Of a DNA stretch of 64,000 bases, positions 63,968 through 64,000 are shown piece after piece. This stretch comes from Phascolomyces articulosus (Eukaryota > Mucoromycota > Mucoromycetes > Mucorales > Lichtheimiaceae): positions 434,001 to 498,000 of the forward strand of contig JAIXMP010000018.1 of assembly GCA_025677815.1 (NCBI GenBank). The letters are read 5' to 3'. Under the pieces are notes generated by a model that searched no databases, was not told where the DNA came from, and worked only from the letters and a program-made list of their open reading frames with translations. Each line of letters opens with the position of its first letter. The stretch's first letter is position 1. The position numbers and the translations under genes are program-made.

Positions 63968-64000
63968 AGTAATACCACTATTGTTAATGCTTTTGTTATT

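Overview
The window looks like nuclear DNA of an early-diverging filamentous fungus, most likely Mucoromycota (inference). Recognisable housekeeping genes are broken by many short GT-AG introns of about 45-120 bp. Intergenic DNA is very AT-rich with long homopolymers and microsatellites. There is a paralogous family of TPR/F-box/LRR proteins, and there are several DNA transposons. No virus, plasmid, CRISPR array, rRNA or tRNA was recognised. Exon boundaries below were read by eye from splice sites and reading frame.

Layout. 0-11 kb: the V-ATPase d subunit gene (VMA6, minus) diverges from protein phosphatase 5 (PPT1, 12 exons, plus); two low-complexity minus-strand genes follow, the second with an IQ motif and coiled coil. 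11-27 kb: sparse DNA with an intact TPR/F-box/LRR gene (15.3-17.9 kb) and a decayed tandem relative (19.3-22.0 kb). 27-29.5 kb: a single-exon Gln/His-rich protein of unknown function. 29.5-37.1 kb: no gene recognised.

37.1-39.5 kb holds a structurally complete Tc1/mariner-like element. Its roughly 300-bp terminal inverted repeats are regular 22-bp-period arrays of TTGGCA boxes, and it encodes a spliced DD34E transposase with an AT-hook. 40-45 kb is a dense housekeeping block, all minus: ADP/ATP carrier, ornithine aminotransferase, ribosomal protein S30. 46.6-47.2 kb is a pogo-like short element with a helix-turn-helix remnant. 48.7-49.9 kb is a glutathione S-transferase. 50.5-51.5 kb is a non-coding element with 8-bp target duplications. 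52.5-53.5 kb is a decayed multi-pass membrane protein gene. 53.9-56.5 kb is a second intact TPR/F-box/LRR gene. 60.1-61.5 kb is syntaxin-5/Sed5, and the window ends in a Gln/Pro/His-rich gene.

The housekeeping genes are functionally unrelated: vacuolar acidification, signalling, mitochondrial ADP/ATP exchange, arginine/proline metabolism, translation, detoxification and Golgi fusion. The most unusual features are the iterated transposon ends, the TPR/F-box/LRR family with its shared intron position and C-terminal Cys motif, and three different DNA elements within 15 kb. Most of the sequence outside genes is AT-rich DNA in which I see no gene.
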